This document shows positions 1 through 9,570 of a stretch of 64,000 nucleotides of DNA, piece by piece. Source of the DNA: Luteimonas sp. S4-F44 (GTDB lineage Bacteria > Pseudomonadota > Gammaproteobacteria > Xanthomonadales > Xanthomonadaceae); assembly GCF_022637415.1 (NCBI RefSeq), contig NZ_CP093340.1, positions 1,984,001 to 2,048,000 of the forward strand. The letters are read 5' to 3'. The position numbers and the translations under genes were made by a program. Position 1 is the stretch's first letter. The number at the start of each line of letters is the position of its first letter. A model generated the notes under the pieces. That model did no database searches, was not told the DNA's origin, and saw nothing but the letters and a program-made list of their open reading frames with translations.

Positions 1-2
1 AG

Positions 3-590
3 CTGGGCGAGAACAAGGTGCAGGAAGCGCTGGGCAAGGCCGAGGCAATGGCCGATCTCGACGACCTGCGCTGGGTGCTGATCGGCCATCTGCAGACCAA
101 CAAGGCCAAGTATGTCGCGCGCTTTGCCAGCGAGTTCCAGGCGCTCGACAGCCTTCGGGTCGCCGAGGCGCTCGACCGCCAGTTGCAGGCCAAGGGGCGC
201 GCGCTCGACGTACTGGTCCAGGTCAACACCTCGGCCGAGCCGAGCAAGTTCGGCCTGGCGCCCGACGAAGTCGCAGGCTTCGTGCGGCAATTGGGTGCGT
301 TCTCGTCACTGCGCGTGCGCGGCCTGATGACACTGGCCTTGTTCTCGCCCGATCCGGCGCTGGTGCGCCCGTGCTTCGTGCGCCTGCGCACATTGCGCGA
401 CCGGCTCCGCCAGGAGGCGCCGGCGGGCGTGGCAATGGACGAGCTGTCGATGGGCATGTCCGGGGATTTCGCACTGGCGATCGCCGAGGGCGCGACCACG
501 GTGCGTGTGGGCACGGCGATCTTCGGCAACCGCGGCCTGCCCGACAGCCATTACTGGCCGGGGCTCGCCTCCTCGGCGCAGGCGCGATGA
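3..590 (+). CDS. yggS: YggS/PROSC-family PLP homeostasis protein (5' truncated by window edge)
   Basis: Cytosolic alanine-racemase-fold protein that binds pyridoxal phosphate and buffers its level; it has no known catalytic activity. The reading frame is already open at the first bases with LGENKVQEA, the conserved stretch just after the N-terminal PLP-lysine region, so roughly 30-40 residues including the PLP lysine lie outside the window. Visible hallmarks are WVLIGHLQTNKAKYV, VLVQVNTSAEPSKFG, VRGLMTL, LSMGMSGDFALAIAEGATTVRVGTAIFG, split here only by my spacing. The last two are the phosphate-binding end of the barrel. The stop codon overlaps the start of pdxY by four bases (ATGA), so the two are probably translated together as a B6 unit. 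Confidence 0.95.
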   Translation: MGENKVQEALGKAEAMADLDDLRWVLIGHLQTNKAKYVARFASEFQALDSLRVAEALDRQLQAKGRALDVLVQVNTSAEPSKFGLAPDEVAGFVRQLGAFSSLRVRGLMTLALFSPDPALVRPCFVRLRTLRDRLRQEAPAGVAMDELSMGMSGDFALAIAEGATTVRVGTAIFGNRGLPDSHYWPGLASSAQAR

Positions 591-1447
591 GCGCTCTGCT
601 CCATGCGCCGGCGGTTGGCACCCGCATCATCGACGTGGTGTCGGTGCAGTCGCAGGTCGTCTACGGCAGTGTCGGCAACAGCATTGCAGTGCCGGTGCTG
701 CAGGCGCTCGGGCTGCAGGTGGCGCCGGTGCCGACCGTCGTGTTCGGCAACACGCCGCACTATCCGACGATGCATGGCGCGCCTTTGCCGCTGGACTGGT
801 TCGAGGGCCTGCTCGAGGACCTGGAGGCGCGCGAGGTGGTCACCCGCGCACGGCATCTGCTGGTCGGCTATCTCGGCTCGCCGGCCCAGGGCTTGGCGCT
901 GGCGGCCTGGCTGGATCGCATGCGCGTGCGCAACCCGGCGCTGCGGATGCAGATCGACCCGGTCATCGGCGACCACGACACCGGCATCTACACCGATCCG
1001 GCCCTTGTCCCTGTCTGGCGCGATCACTTGCTGCCGCGCGCCCACGGCCTGACCCCGAACCACTTCGAGCTCGAGCAACTCGCCGGCCGTCCGCTGCGCA
1101 CGCTCCACGACTGCGCACAGGCTGCGACCGATTTGCTCGGCCCGGTCACCGAATGGGTCGTGGTCACCAGCGCCGCGCCCGAGACCTGCCCGCCCGGCGT
1201 GGTGCAGGTCCTCGCGGTCTCGGCGCAGTGCTGGGAGACGTTCGAGCATCCCGCGGTCGCGCATGCGGTCAAAGGCACCGGCGACATGTTCGCCGCACTG
1301 GTCGGCGGCCGGATGATGACCGGAGTCGCGCTCGGCGATGCCGTGCGCCGCGCCTGCGACGACGTGGTCGCGGTGCTGCGGCATGTCCAGGCGCAGGGCT
1401 GGCAGGAACTGGCGCTGCCGCGCGACATCGGACGGCGCCTGGGCTGA
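587..1447 (+). CDS. pdxY: pyridoxal kinase PdxY
   Basis: Ribokinase-fold kinase that phosphorylates pyridoxal to PLP in the B6 salvage pathway. The 286-residue length matches the PdxY family. The N-terminal VVYGSVGNSIAVPVLQ substrate-binding region, the YLGSPAQ segment and the anion-hole motif GTGD at residues 230-233, with D233 the expected catalytic base, are all present. The start chosen is the ATG at 587, which overlaps the yggS stop; the frame stays open upstream but only through coding sequence of yggS. Pairing PLP synthesis with the PLP carrier YggS suggests co-regulation of PLP supply. PdxY is preferred over PdxK on length and on the N-terminal sequence. Confidence 0.93.
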   Translation: MSALLHAPAVGTRIIDVVSVQSQVVYGSVGNSIAVPVLQALGLQVAPVPTVVFGNTPHYPTMHGAPLPLDWFEGLLEDLEAREVVTRARHLLVGYLGSPAQGLALAAWLDRMRVRNPALRMQIDPVIGDHDTGIYTDPALVPVWRDHLLPRAHGLTPNHFELEQLAGRPLRTLHDCAQAATDLLGPVTEWVVVTSAAPETCPPGVVQVLAVSAQCWETFEHPAVAHAVKGTGDMFAALVGGRMMTGVALGDAVRRACDDVVAVLRHVQAQGWQELALPRDIGRRLG

Positions 1448-1945
1448 GCGACGCGGCCCCAAGTCGATGCGCCGCCCTGCACGGCGCGCAGTCGTGCACG
1501 GCTCCTCGGCACTTCCGGCATCGCATTGGCTTCGCGCTGCGCGATCTGTCGCCGCCCGAGCCGATGGAACGCCGCCTCTCAACACGTGCCCGAACACTGG
1601 AAGGCGCCGCGCTCGGCGCGCAGCTGGTGTGCGCGTGGGGTTACCGCGGCCGCCGTGCTGTGGCCGACGTCGACACCCGCCGCCGACCTCGCCATGCGAG
1701 CCGCGCATGACGCAACGCTCACCTGCGCGCTGCGCTGCTCGCGGCCTGCGCGCCGGTTCGCAGACGCCGCGACGCGCGCGTCCGATCCGCCCCAGTCAGA
1801 TCGAGCGTGTGGCCTCGGTGTGCTGCGGCGCCTGCAGCGGCTGATCGCGAGCCTGCGCCGCCGCTGGGGGCACTTCGCGCCTCCGGCATGATCGGGATGC
1901 GCAGGGCATGCCACCGCGTCGACGCCGTCGGCGCGACAATGGGCC
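1448..1945. other. 498-base stretch with no supported gene
   Basis: Between pdxY and the ABC exporter no reading frame shows a recognisable motif, a ribosome-binding site or a plausible amino-acid composition. The frames that stay open are arginine- and alanine-rich, as expected for random very GC-rich DNA. I see no U-tract terminator or tRNA. The promoter of the exporter presumably lies near its right end. Confidence 0.6.
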
Positions 1946-3832
1946 ATGTCCGCCTCCACTCCCGCCCCGGCTTCGGCCAAGCCCCACCGCACCGACGGCC
2001 GCCCCACCCTGCGCGAGCGCTTCGACGCGATGCGCAATCTGCGGCCGTTCCTGCGCATGATCTGGCAGACCAGTCGGCCGCTGACCCTCGCCAGCCTCGG
2101 CCTGCGCCTAGTGCGCGCGTTCCTGCCGGTGGCGATGCTCTACGTCGGCAAGCTGATCATCGACGAAGCCATCCGCGTCGTTGGCCTGGATGGCGGCTTC
2201 ACGACCCTGGCCCAGGCCTGGTCGAGCGGCGCGCTCGATACGCTCGCCGGGCTGCTGGCGCTGGAGTTCGCGCTGGCGATCGGCTCGGACCTGCTCGGGC
2301 GGTTGGTCAGCTACGCCGACAGCTTGTTGTCGGAACTGTTCACCAACGCCACCAGCGTCCGGCTGATGGAGCATGCGGCGACGCTCGACCTCGAGGACTT
2401 CGAGGACCCCGAACTCCAGGACAAGCTCGACCGTGCCCGCCGCCAGACGATGGGCCGCATGAACCTGATGGGCCAGCTGTTCGGCCAGGTGCAGGATGCG
2501 ATCACCGTCGCCAGCTTCGCGGTCGGCCTGCTGGTCTACGCGCCCTGGCTGATCCTGCTGCTGGCCGTTGCGCTGGTGCCGGCCTTCATCGGCGAGTCGC
2601 ATTTCAACGCACTGGGCTATTCGCTCAACTTCCAGTGGACGCCCGAACGCCGGCAACTGGAGTACGTGCGCCAGAGCGGGGCCAGCGTCGAGACGGCGAA
2701 GGAAGTGAAGATCTTCGGCCTGCACCGGTTCCTGATCGACCGCTACCGCACGCTTGCCGACCGGTTCTTCCTCGCCAACCGCGCGCTCGCCAGGCGCCGG
2801 GCGCTGTGGGGCACATTGCTGGCCGCACTCGGGTCGCTGGGCTACTACGTCGCCTACGGCTACATCGCCTGGCGCACGGTCCGCGGCGACTTCAGCATCG
2901 GCGACCTGACGTTCCTGGCCGGCAGCTTCCTGCGTCTGCGCCAGCTGCTTGAAGGCCTGCTGGTCGGCTTCTCGCAGGTCGCCGGCCAGGCCCTGTACCT
3001 GGACGACCTGTTCTCGTTCTTCGCGATCGAACCGGAGATCGCCTCGCCGCGTGATCCGGTCCCGTTCCCGCAGCCGATCCGCCAGGGCTTCACGTTCGAG
3101 AATGTGGGCTTCCGCTATCCGGGCAGCGAGCGCTGGGCAGTCCGGCACCTCGATTTCACCCTGCACGCCGGCGAAGTCCTGGCGCTGGTGGGCGAGAACG
3201 GCGCCGGCAAGACCACGCTGGTCAAGCTGCTGGCACGCCTCTACGACCCCGACGAGGGGCGGATCCTGCTCGACGGCCACGACCTGCGCGACTACGACCT
3301 CGACGCGCTGCGCGCCAACACCGGCGTGATCTTCCAGGACTTCGTGCGCTATCACCTGACCGCCGGTGAGAACATCGGCGTGGGGCGGATCGAGGCGATG
3401 GACGATGACGCACGGATCGCCGATGCCGCGCGCCGGGCGATGGCCGATGAGATCATCGCCGGTCTGCCCGACGGCTACGACCAGGTCATCGGCCGGCGTT
3501 TCCGCAACGGCGTCGACCTGTCGGGCGGCCAGTGGCAGAAGATCGCGATCGCACGCGCCTACATGCGCGAGGCCCAGGTTATGATCCTCGACGAACCGAC
3601 CGCCGCGCTCGATGCGCGCAGCGAGTATGAGGTGTTCCGCCGCTTCAAGGAGCTGTCGCACCAGCGCACCGCGGTGTTGATCTCGCACCGGTTCTCCAGC
3701 GTGCGCATGGCCGACCGCATCCTGGTGCTTGAGCAGGGCCGGATCGAAGCCAGCGGCTCGCACGCCGAGCTGATGGCCCAGGGCGGCCGCTACGCCGAGT
3801 TGTTCGAGCTGCAGGCCGCGGGCTACCGCTGA
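1946..3832 (+). CDS. ABC exporter, fused permease and ATPase
   Basis: Half-size ABC exporter of 628 residues in the inner membrane, working as a homodimer. The N-terminal membrane domain has hydrophobic helices at about residues 45-65, 92-110, 185-220 and 290-325. The C-terminal nucleotide-binding domain carries Walker A GENGAGKTT (416-424), Q-loop IFQDF, signature LSGGQ (525-529), Walker B VMILDEP with catalytic E550, and H-loop LISHRF. The layout fits the lipid/peptide/drug exporter branch, but the substrate cannot be read from sequence. The start is the ATG at 1946, the first in frame before the Pro/Ala-rich leader. No partner gene or accessory protein lies beside it. Confidence 0.9.
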   Translation: MSASTPAPASAKPHRTDGRPTLRERFDAMRNLRPFLRMIWQTSRPLTLASLGLRLVRAFLPVAMLYVGKLIIDEAIRVVGLDGGFTTLAQAWSSGALDTLAGLLALEFALAIGSDLLGRLVSYADSLLSELFTNATSVRLMEHAATLDLEDFEDPELQDKLDRARRQTMGRMNLMGQLFGQVQDAITVASFAVGLLVYAPWLILLLAVALVPAFIGESHFNALGYSLNFQWTPERRQLEYVRQSGASVETAKEVKIFGLHRFLIDRYRTLADRFFLANRALARRRALWGTLLAALGSLGYYVAYGYIAWRTVRGDFSIGDLTFLAGSFLRLRQLLEGLLVGFSQVAGQALYLDDLFSFFAIEPEIASPRDPVPFPQPIRQGFTFENVGFRYPGSERWAVRHLDFTLHAGEVLALVGENGAGKTTLVKLLARLYDPDEGRILLDGHDLRDYDLDALRANTGVIFQDFVRYHLTAGENIGVGRIEAMDDDARIADAARRAMADEIIAGLPDGYDQVIGRRFRNGVDLSGGQWQKIAIARAYMREAQVMILDEPTAALDARSEYEVFRRFKELSHQRTAVLISHRFSSVRMADRILVLEQGRIEASGSHAELMAQGGRYAELFELQAAGYR

Positions 3833-3933
3833 CGCGGCGGGCGGTCGAAACGGCGCACGTCGCCCGCCGCCGCTGCCGTGAGACGGCGTTGACGCGGCGC
3901 TGCGTAGGCTGCCCGCATCAACGGAGTTCCGCG

Positions 3934-5610
3934 ATGACCGATACCCGCCAGGCGCTTGCGCGCAACGCGCAGATCCTGCGTTTCCTGATGAAGTACCGCA
4001 AGGCCGGCGTGCTGACCGGCTTTGACCTGGACGCGACCACGACCGAGGTCGACGAGGCCGACGTGGTCGGCCAACCGGAAGCCTTCGTCAACGATCTTGA
4101 GGCGCTCGGCCCGACCTTCATCAAGATCGGCCAGGCGCTGTCGACGCGTCCGGACATGGTGCCGCCGGCTTATCTCGCCGCGCTGGAGCGGATGCAGGAC
4201 GACGTCGCGCCGGTGCCGTTCCAGGTGATCCATGCCGCGGTCGAGGACGCGCTGGGCGTGCGCATCAACAAGGTCTTCGACGGCTTCGACGAGACCCCGC
4301 TGGGCAGTGCCTCGCTGGCGCAGGTGCATCGCGCGACGCTGCGCGACGGCCGCGCCGTTGCAGTCAAGGTGCAGCGTCCGGGCATCGTGGAGCAGATCCG
4401 CGACGACCTCGACACCCTCGCGCGGTTGGCCGGCGGCATCGACCGGGTGACCGATCTGGGCCGCCGCCTGCGCTTCGCCGACTGGGTGCACGAATTCCGG
4501 CGCGCGTTGCTGGCCGAGCTCGACTACCGTGTCGAGGCCGAGAATCTCGACCGCTTCGACGCGCATTTCGCCGCCTATCCCTCGCTGTTCGTGCCCAAGC
4601 CGATCTGGGACCTGACCCGGCCGCGGCTGCTGACGATGGAGCTGGTCGAAGGCACCAAGGTCACCTCGATCAGCGGTCTGCAGCGCACCGAGCGCGACAT
4701 GGCGCCGCTGGCGACCGCGCTGCTGCACGGCTATCTCGACCAGGTGTTCGTGCACGGCGAGATCCACGCCGACCCGCATCCGGGCAACCTGCTCTACACC
4801 CGCGACGGCCGTCTGGCCCTGCTCGACCTGGGCATGGTCGCGCACGTGCCGCCACGCACTCGCGAGCGCCTGCTCAAGTTGTTATTCGCCGCGGTCGACG
4901 GCCGCGGCGAACAGGTCGCCGCCGAAGGCATCGCGATGGGCACGCGCCTGGAGGATTTCGACGAGGAGCGCTACTACCGCGATGTCGGCCAACTGGTCGC
5001 GCGCTACGCTGCACAGTCGGGCGCCACCGGCCAGACCGAGGGCCGGCTGGTGCTCGACCTGGTCCGGCTGGCCACCGCCTGCGGTCTGCGCACCGCGCCG
5101 GAGATGAGCCTGCTGGGCAAGACCCTGCTGCACCTCGAATCGGTCGTGCGCACGCTGGCGCCCGACATGGACATGAAGCGCGTCGTCGAGGCACACCTCA
5201 ACGACATGATGCGCCAGCGCCTGCGCAAGTCGCTCTCGCCGGCCAACCTCGCCAGCGAGATGATGGACCTGCAGGAGCTGGTCCGCGAGGCGCCGCGCAA
5301 GGTGTCCAACGTGCTGTCGCTGCTGGCCGAGAACCGCTTGCGCGTGCGCCTGACCGGGCTCGAGGAATCGCATCTGCTCGAGAGCCTGCACAAGATCGCC
5401 AACCGCATCGCCGCCGGCGTGGTCACCGCCGCGCTGATCCTCGCCTCGGCGCTGATGATGGACAACCCCGGCGGGCCGCGGTTGTTCGGCTATCCGGCGA
5501 TCGCGCTGCTGCTGTTCCTGACTGGCGCGGGCCTGGGCATCGCGATCGTGCTCAGTGCCTTGCTCGGCGACCGTCGCGCGCGTCCGAACGAGGAAAGCGG
5601 GCCGCACTAG
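3934..5610 (+). CDS. ABC1/UbiB-family atypical protein kinase-like protein
   Basis: Protein-kinase-like-fold protein of 558 residues. Relatives (UbiB, COQ8) support ubiquinone biosynthesis and lipid handling as ATPases rather than classic kinases. The family-defining motif is present in FIKIGQALSTRPDMVPPAY (KxGQ). It is followed by the modified glycine-rich segment SLAQVHRA, the VAIK-equivalent VAVKVQRPG, the catalytic-loop-like HADPHPGNLLY and the metal-binding LLDLGMV. Two hydrophobic helices end the protein (about residues 490-545), as in UbiB. The start at 3934 is preceded by ACGGAG at a good distance; an in-frame ATG 45 bases upstream lacks one. It is not beside ubiE/ubiJ, so it may be a second ABC1 paralogue rather than UbiB itself. 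Confidence 0.88.
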   Translation: MTDTRQALARNAQILRFLMKYRKAGVLTGFDLDATTTEVDEADVVGQPEAFVNDLEALGPTFIKIGQALSTRPDMVPPAYLAALERMQDDVAPVPFQVIHAAVEDALGVRINKVFDGFDETPLGSASLAQVHRATLRDGRAVAVKVQRPGIVEQIRDDLDTLARLAGGIDRVTDLGRRLRFADWVHEFRRALLAELDYRVEAENLDRFDAHFAAYPSLFVPKPIWDLTRPRLLTMELVEGTKVTSISGLQRTERDMAPLATALLHGYLDQVFVHGEIHADPHPGNLLYTRDGRLALLDLGMVAHVPPRTRERLLKLLFAAVDGRGEQVAAEGIAMGTRLEDFDEERYYRDVGQLVARYAAQSGATGQTEGRLVLDLVRLATACGLRTAPEMSLLGKTLLHLESVVRTLAPDMDMKRVVEAHLNDMMRQRLRKSLSPANLASEMMDLQELVREAPRKVSNVLSLLAENRLRVRLTGLEESHLLESLHKIANRIAAGVVTAALILASALMMDNPGGPRLFGYPAIALLLFLTGAGLGIAIVLSALLGDRRARPNEESGPH

Positions 5611-5717
5611 CCGCGGCCCGCATCTTCGCGTGCGCCAACTGCGACCGTATGTCGCAGATGAGAACCGGTCTCATCGCTCTGTTAAGATGGGCGGCTCCGC
5701 GCCTCGCCTTGCCTTCT

Positions 5718-6512
5718 ATGTCCTCCGCCTTTGGTTCCGAAACGGTGCTCGACGTCCGCCACTGGACGGACGCGTACTTCAGCTTCACCACGACCCGCGA
5801 CGACGGCTTCCGTTTCGACAACGGTCAGTTCGTGATGATCGGCCTGCAGGTCGAGGGCAAGCCGTTGCTGCGCGCCTACTCGATCGCCAGCGCGAACTGG
5901 GAGGAGCAGCTCGAGTTCTTCAGCATCAAGGTCGACAACGGCCCGTTGACTTCGCGCCTGCAGCACATCCAGCCGGGCGACCAGATCCTGGTCGGCCGCA
6001 AGCCAACCGGCACGCTGTTGATCCACGACCTTCACCCTGGCCGCAACCTGTATCTGTTGGGCACGGGCACCGGCTTTGCGCCGTGGCTGTCGGTGATCAA
6101 GGATCCGGAGACCTACGAGCGCTTCGAGAAGGTGATCGTCACCCACGGCGTGCGCTCGGCCCAGGACCTGGCCTATCGCGACTACATCGTCAACGAGCTG
6201 CCGCGCCACGAGTTCCTTGGCGAGCAGATTTCGCGCCAGTTGCTGTACTACCCGGCCGTCACCCGCGAGGACTTCACGTTCGACGGCCACAGCCACCGCG
6301 GCCGGCTGACCGAGCTGCTCGACAGCGGTCGCATGGCCGCCGACCTCGGCCTGGCGCCGCTCGACCCGGCCTTTGATCGCGCGATGATCTGCGGCAGTCC
6401 GCAGATGCTGACCGACTTCCGCGGCCTGCTCGATGCCCGCGGCTTCGAGGCCGCGCCGCGGATCGGCACGCCGGGGCAGTACGTGTTCGAGCGCGCCTTC
6501 GTCGAGAAATAA
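5718..6512 (+). CDS. fpr: ferredoxin-NADP+ reductase, subclass I bacterial type
   Basis: Soluble FAD enzyme of 264 residues moving electrons between NADPH and ferredoxin or flavodoxin. RAYSIAS (52-58) is the FAD-binding motif, GTGTGFAP (from 115) the NADP pyrophosphate loop, and CGSPQM the second NADP motif. The C-terminus FERAFVEK resembles the Azotobacter-type Fpr end rather than the aromatic-ended plant type. The ATG at 5718 begins the conserved domain; the frame opens 69 bases earlier at another ATG, but that leader has no homologous look. It converges with the glutathione peroxidase gene, whose stop lies about 50 bases away. Confidence 0.93.
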   Translation: MSSAFGSETVLDVRHWTDAYFSFTTTRDDGFRFDNGQFVMIGLQVEGKPLLRAYSIASANWEEQLEFFSIKVDNGPLTSRLQHIQPGDQILVGRKPTGTLLIHDLHPGRNLYLLGTGTGFAPWLSVIKDPETYERFEKVIVTHGVRSAQDLAYRDYIVNELPRHEFLGEQISRQLLYYPAVTREDFTFDGHSHRGRLTELLDSGRMAADLGLAPLDPAFDRAMICGSPQMLTDFRGLLDARGFEAAPRIGTPGQYVFERAFVEK

Positions 6513-6562
6513 GGTCGGGCGGCGCGCGCGCAGGCGTTCACCGCCCGCACGGACGACCGCGC

Positions 6563-7069
6563 TCAGCGCCGCGCGGGGCTCGCGTCTTCGTCCAGGATCG
6601 TCTCGATCCGCCCGCGCAAGGCGTCCGGCGCCGTCGACGGCGCATAGCGCGCCCGTACGCAGCCGTCGCGACCGACCAGGAACTTGGTGAAGTTCCACTT
6701 GATCCGCCGGGTGCCCAGCAGGCCGCGCTTCTGTCCGCGCAGCCAGGCCCACAGCGGATGCGCATTCGGGCCGTTGACCTCGACCTTGGCGAACATCGGA
6801 AAGTCGACCGCATAGTTGAGCGCACAGAAGTTGCGGATGGCGTCTGCGTCGCCGGGCTCCTGGTGGCCGAACTGATCGCAAGGAAAGCCGAGCACCACCA
6901 GCCCCCGGTCGCGGTAGTCCTGCCACAGCCCTTGCAGGCCGGCGTACTGCGGCGTGAACCCGCAGCGCGAGGCGACATTGACGATCAGCAGCACGCGATC
7001 GGCGAAATCCGACAGCGGCTGGTCGGCGCCATCGAGCGTGCGGGCAGTGAAATCGTGGACCGTGGTCAT
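6563..7069 (-). CDS. glutathione/thioredoxin peroxidase, cysteine type
   Basis: Thioredoxin-fold peroxidase of 168 residues that reduces hydroperoxides. The peroxidatic C36 sits in VNVASRCGFTPQY in place of the selenocysteine of animal enzymes. FPCDQFG follows with Q66, and IKWNFTKFLV supplies W125 and N126 of the catalytic tetrad. C82 (in NFCALNY) is at the position of the resolving cysteine of E. coli BtuE, so thioredoxin is a more likely reductant than glutathione. No signal peptide, so cytosolic. The start at 7069 is the ATG directly before TVHDFTA; the open frame upstream is basic and non-homologous. Confidence 0.92.
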   Translation of the reverse strand: MTTVHDFTARTLDGADQPLSDFADRVLLIVNVASRCGFTPQYAGLQGLWQDYRDRGLVVLGFPCDQFGHQEPGDADAIRNFCALNYAVDFPMFAKVEVNGPNAHPLWAWLRGQKRGLLGTRRIKWNFTKFLVGRDGCVRARYAPSTAPDALRGRIETILDEDASPARR

Positions 7070-7287
7070 GGCGGTGACCGATGGAAAGGTGGTCCGCAGT
7101 CTGCCGCAGATCCAGGGTCGACGTCGTCGGGGAAGGTGTCGCATCGGCTGATCGCCATCACGCACCACGCGAACAGTGGCCCGCATCCCGTTGAATGGAC
7201 TGCGCAAGTCCAGTGTGGACTTCCGGCATGGTCATCGCGATGCCCGATGGGCTAGCCTAGGCGGTCACGTCACCCGGAGAGTCACCC

Positions 7288-9486
7288 TTGCTCAAGCACC
7301 CGCTTGCCGCCGCACTGTGTGCGGCCCTCGCCGTGTCCGCCCTGCCCGTCTTCGCCCAGTCCTCGGACACCGCCGCGGCCGCGCCTGCGGCAAGCGCCCA
7401 GCGCCCGGCGGACAATCCGCTGTTCGTGGAGAGCACGCTCGACCTGCGCTACCCGCGCTTCGACCTGATCCAGGACGCGCACTTCGGCCCCGCATTCGAC
7501 GCCGGCATGGCTGAGAACCTGCGCGAGATCGAGGCGATCGCCAACAATCCCGAGCCACCGACCTTCGACAACACGATCGTCGCGCTGGAGAAGTCGGGCG
7601 AGCTGCTGTCGCGCGCACGCCGGATCTTCGGCAACCTCAACGGCACCGACACCAACGACACGCGCAAGCAGATCGACGCCGACTATGCGCCGAAGTTCGC
7701 CGCACACCGTGACGCGATCATGCTCAATCCCAAGCTCTTCGCCCGCGTCGACACGCTGTACAAGAACGTCGGCTCGCTCGGTCTGGACGCCGAGGGCCAG
7801 CGTCTGGTCGAGCGCTACCACACCATGTTCGTCCGCGCCGGCGCCAATCTGAGCGACGCGCAGAAGGAGCAGATGCGGCGCATCAACGCCGAGTCGGCCA
7901 AGCTCTCGACGACCTTCAGCCAGAACGTGCTCAACGAGGTCAACGACTCGGCCGTCGTGGTCGACACCGTGGCCGAGCTCGACGGCCTGAGCGACGCACA
8001 GATCGCCGCCGCGGCCGAAGCCGCCAAGTCGCGCGGACTCGAAGGCAAGTACGTCATCACCCTGCTCAACACCACCGGCCAGCCGCCGCTGCCGCAGATC
8101 AACAACCGCGCGCTGCGCGAGCGTATCCACAAGGCCTCGGTCGCACGCGGCAGCCGTGGCAACCAGTACGACAACACCGGCGTGATCGCCCAGATCCTGA
8201 AGCTGCGCGCCGAGCGCGCCAACCTGATGGGCTACCCGAACCAGGCCGCCTTCATCCTCGAAGATTCGACCGCAGGCACCGTCGAGGCCGTCAACGGTAT
8301 GCTCGGCCAGCTGGCGCCAGCCGCCGTCGCCAACGCCAAGCGCGAAGCCGCCGAACTGCAGGCGATGATCGACCGCGAGCAGGCGGCCAAGGGCGAGCCC
8401 ACATTCCAGCTCGAACCGTGGGACTGGGCCTACTACTCGGAGAAGGTCCGGCAGGACAAGTACAGCTTCGACGATGCGCAGCTCAAGCCCTACTTCGAGA
8501 TGAAAAACGTGCTCGAGAACGGCGTGTTCTTCGCCGCGACCAAGCTCTACGGCATCACGTTCAAGGAACGCACCGACCTGCCCAAGTACCACCCCGACAC
8601 CTGGACCTACGACGTCTTCAACGAGGACGGCAGCCAGCTGGCGATCTTCATCTACGACCCCTACGCGCGCCCGTCCAAGCGCGGTGGCGCGTGGATGAAC
8701 TCCTACGTCTCGCAGTCCGAGCTCGACGGCACGCTGACGGTCACCGCCAACCACCAGAACATCCCCAAGCCGCAGGCCGGCCAGCCGACGCTGCTGACCT
8801 GGGATGAGGTGACCACGATGTTCCACGAGTTCGGCCATGCGCTGCACGGCATGTTCTCGGACGTGAAGTACCCGTTCTTCAGCGGGACCAGCGTGCCGCG
8901 CGACTTCGTCGAGTTCCCCTCGCAGGTCAATGAGATGTGGGCCGACTGGCCGGAAGTGCTGGCCAACTACGCCAAGGACTACCGCACCGGCGCGCCGATG
9001 CCGGCCGAACTGCTGCAGAAGGTGCAGGCCGCCGCCAAGTTCAACCAGGGCTTCGCGACCACCGAATACCTGGGCTCGGCGATGCTCGACCAGTACCTGC
9101 ACCAGTTGCCGGCCGACCAGCTGCCGGAGGCGTCCGAGGTCATGACGACCGAAGCCGCCGCGCTCAAGGCCGCCGGCCTGGACTACCCGCCGGTGCCGCC
9201 GCGCTATCGCACGCCGTACTTCAGCCACATCAACGGCGGCTACGCGGCCGGCTACTACGCCTACATCTGGTCGGAAGTGCTGGACGCCAACACCGTGCAG
9301 TGGATCGAGCAGAACGGCGGCCTGACCCGCGCCAACGGCGATCGCTTCCGCAGCACCCTGCTCTCGCGAGGCGGTAGCAAGGACGCCAAGCAGCTGTTCG
9401 TGGATTTCACCGGCCACGAGCCGCAGATCCAGCCCCTGCTGATCAAGCGCGGCCTGGCGCCCGATCCGAAGGACGCGACCAACTGA
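7288..9486 (+). CDS. dcp: secreted M3-family oligopeptidase (Dcp-type peptidyl-dipeptidase)
   Basis: Zinc metallopeptidase of 732 residues of the thimet/Dcp family. The N-terminus is a typical signal peptide ending near PVFAQ, followed by a low-complexity Ala/Ser linker, so the enzyme acts in the periplasm. The zinc motif HEFGH lies at residues 513-517 within TTMFHEFGHALHGMFS, and the downstream glutamate segment VEFPSQVNE supplies the third ligand. The substrate-binding SHINGGYAAGYYAYIW near residue 650 is characteristic of Dcp/OpdA. It probably finishes peptides released by other secreted proteases. A strong terminator follows immediately, so it is the end of its transcript. Confidence 0.93.
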   Translation: MLKHPLAAALCAALAVSALPVFAQSSDTAAAAPAASAQRPADNPLFVESTLDLRYPRFDLIQDAHFGPAFDAGMAENLREIEAIANNPEPPTFDNTIVALEKSGELLSRARRIFGNLNGTDTNDTRKQIDADYAPKFAAHRDAIMLNPKLFARVDTLYKNVGSLGLDAEGQRLVERYHTMFVRAGANLSDAQKEQMRRINAESAKLSTTFSQNVLNEVNDSAVVVDTVAELDGLSDAQIAAAAEAAKSRGLEGKYVITLLNTTGQPPLPQINNRALRERIHKASVARGSRGNQYDNTGVIAQILKLRAERANLMGYPNQAAFILEDSTAGTVEAVNGMLGQLAPAAVANAKREAAELQAMIDREQAAKGEPTFQLEPWDWAYYSEKVRQDKYSFDDAQLKPYFEMKNVLENGVFFAATKLYGITFKERTDLPKYHPDTWTYDVFNEDGSQLAIFIYDPYARPSKRGGAWMNSYVSQSELDGTLTVTANHQNIPKPQAGQPTLLTWDEVTTMFHEFGHALHGMFSDVKYPFFSGTSVPRDFVEFPSQVNEMWADWPEVLANYAKDYRTGAPMPAELLQKVQAAAKFNQGFATTEYLGSAMLDQYLHQLPADQLPEASEVMTTEAAALKAAGLDYPPVPPRYRTPYFSHINGGYAAGYYAYIWSEVLDANTVQWIEQNGGLTRANGDRFRSTLLSRGGSKDAKQLFVDFTGHEPQIQPLLIKRGLAPDPKDATN

Positions 9487-9510
9487 TCGCGCACCGCGAC
9501 GCTTGACCAG

Positions 9511-9544
9511 AACGCCCGGCCCCGCGCCGGGCGTTCTTCTTTTT
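9511..9544 (+). terminator. rho-independent terminator after the M3 peptidase
   Basis: A perfect nine-base stem AACGCCCGG / CCGGGCGTT with a seven-base loop is followed by CTTCTTTTT. It starts 25 bases after the peptidase stop. Confidence 0.85.
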
Positions 9545-9570
9545 GGCCCACCCCAATACGGGATGGGCGC

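Noticed and set aside
1526..1891. Possible 121-residue protein between pdxY and the ABC exporter
   Set aside because: No ribosome-binding site, no motif, and Arg/Ala/Cys-rich random composition.
3834..3870. Inverted repeat GCGGCGGGCG / CGCCCGCCGC after the ABC exporter as terminator
   Set aside because: No T-run follows and the 15-base loop is long; GC-rich inverted repeats of this size arise often here.
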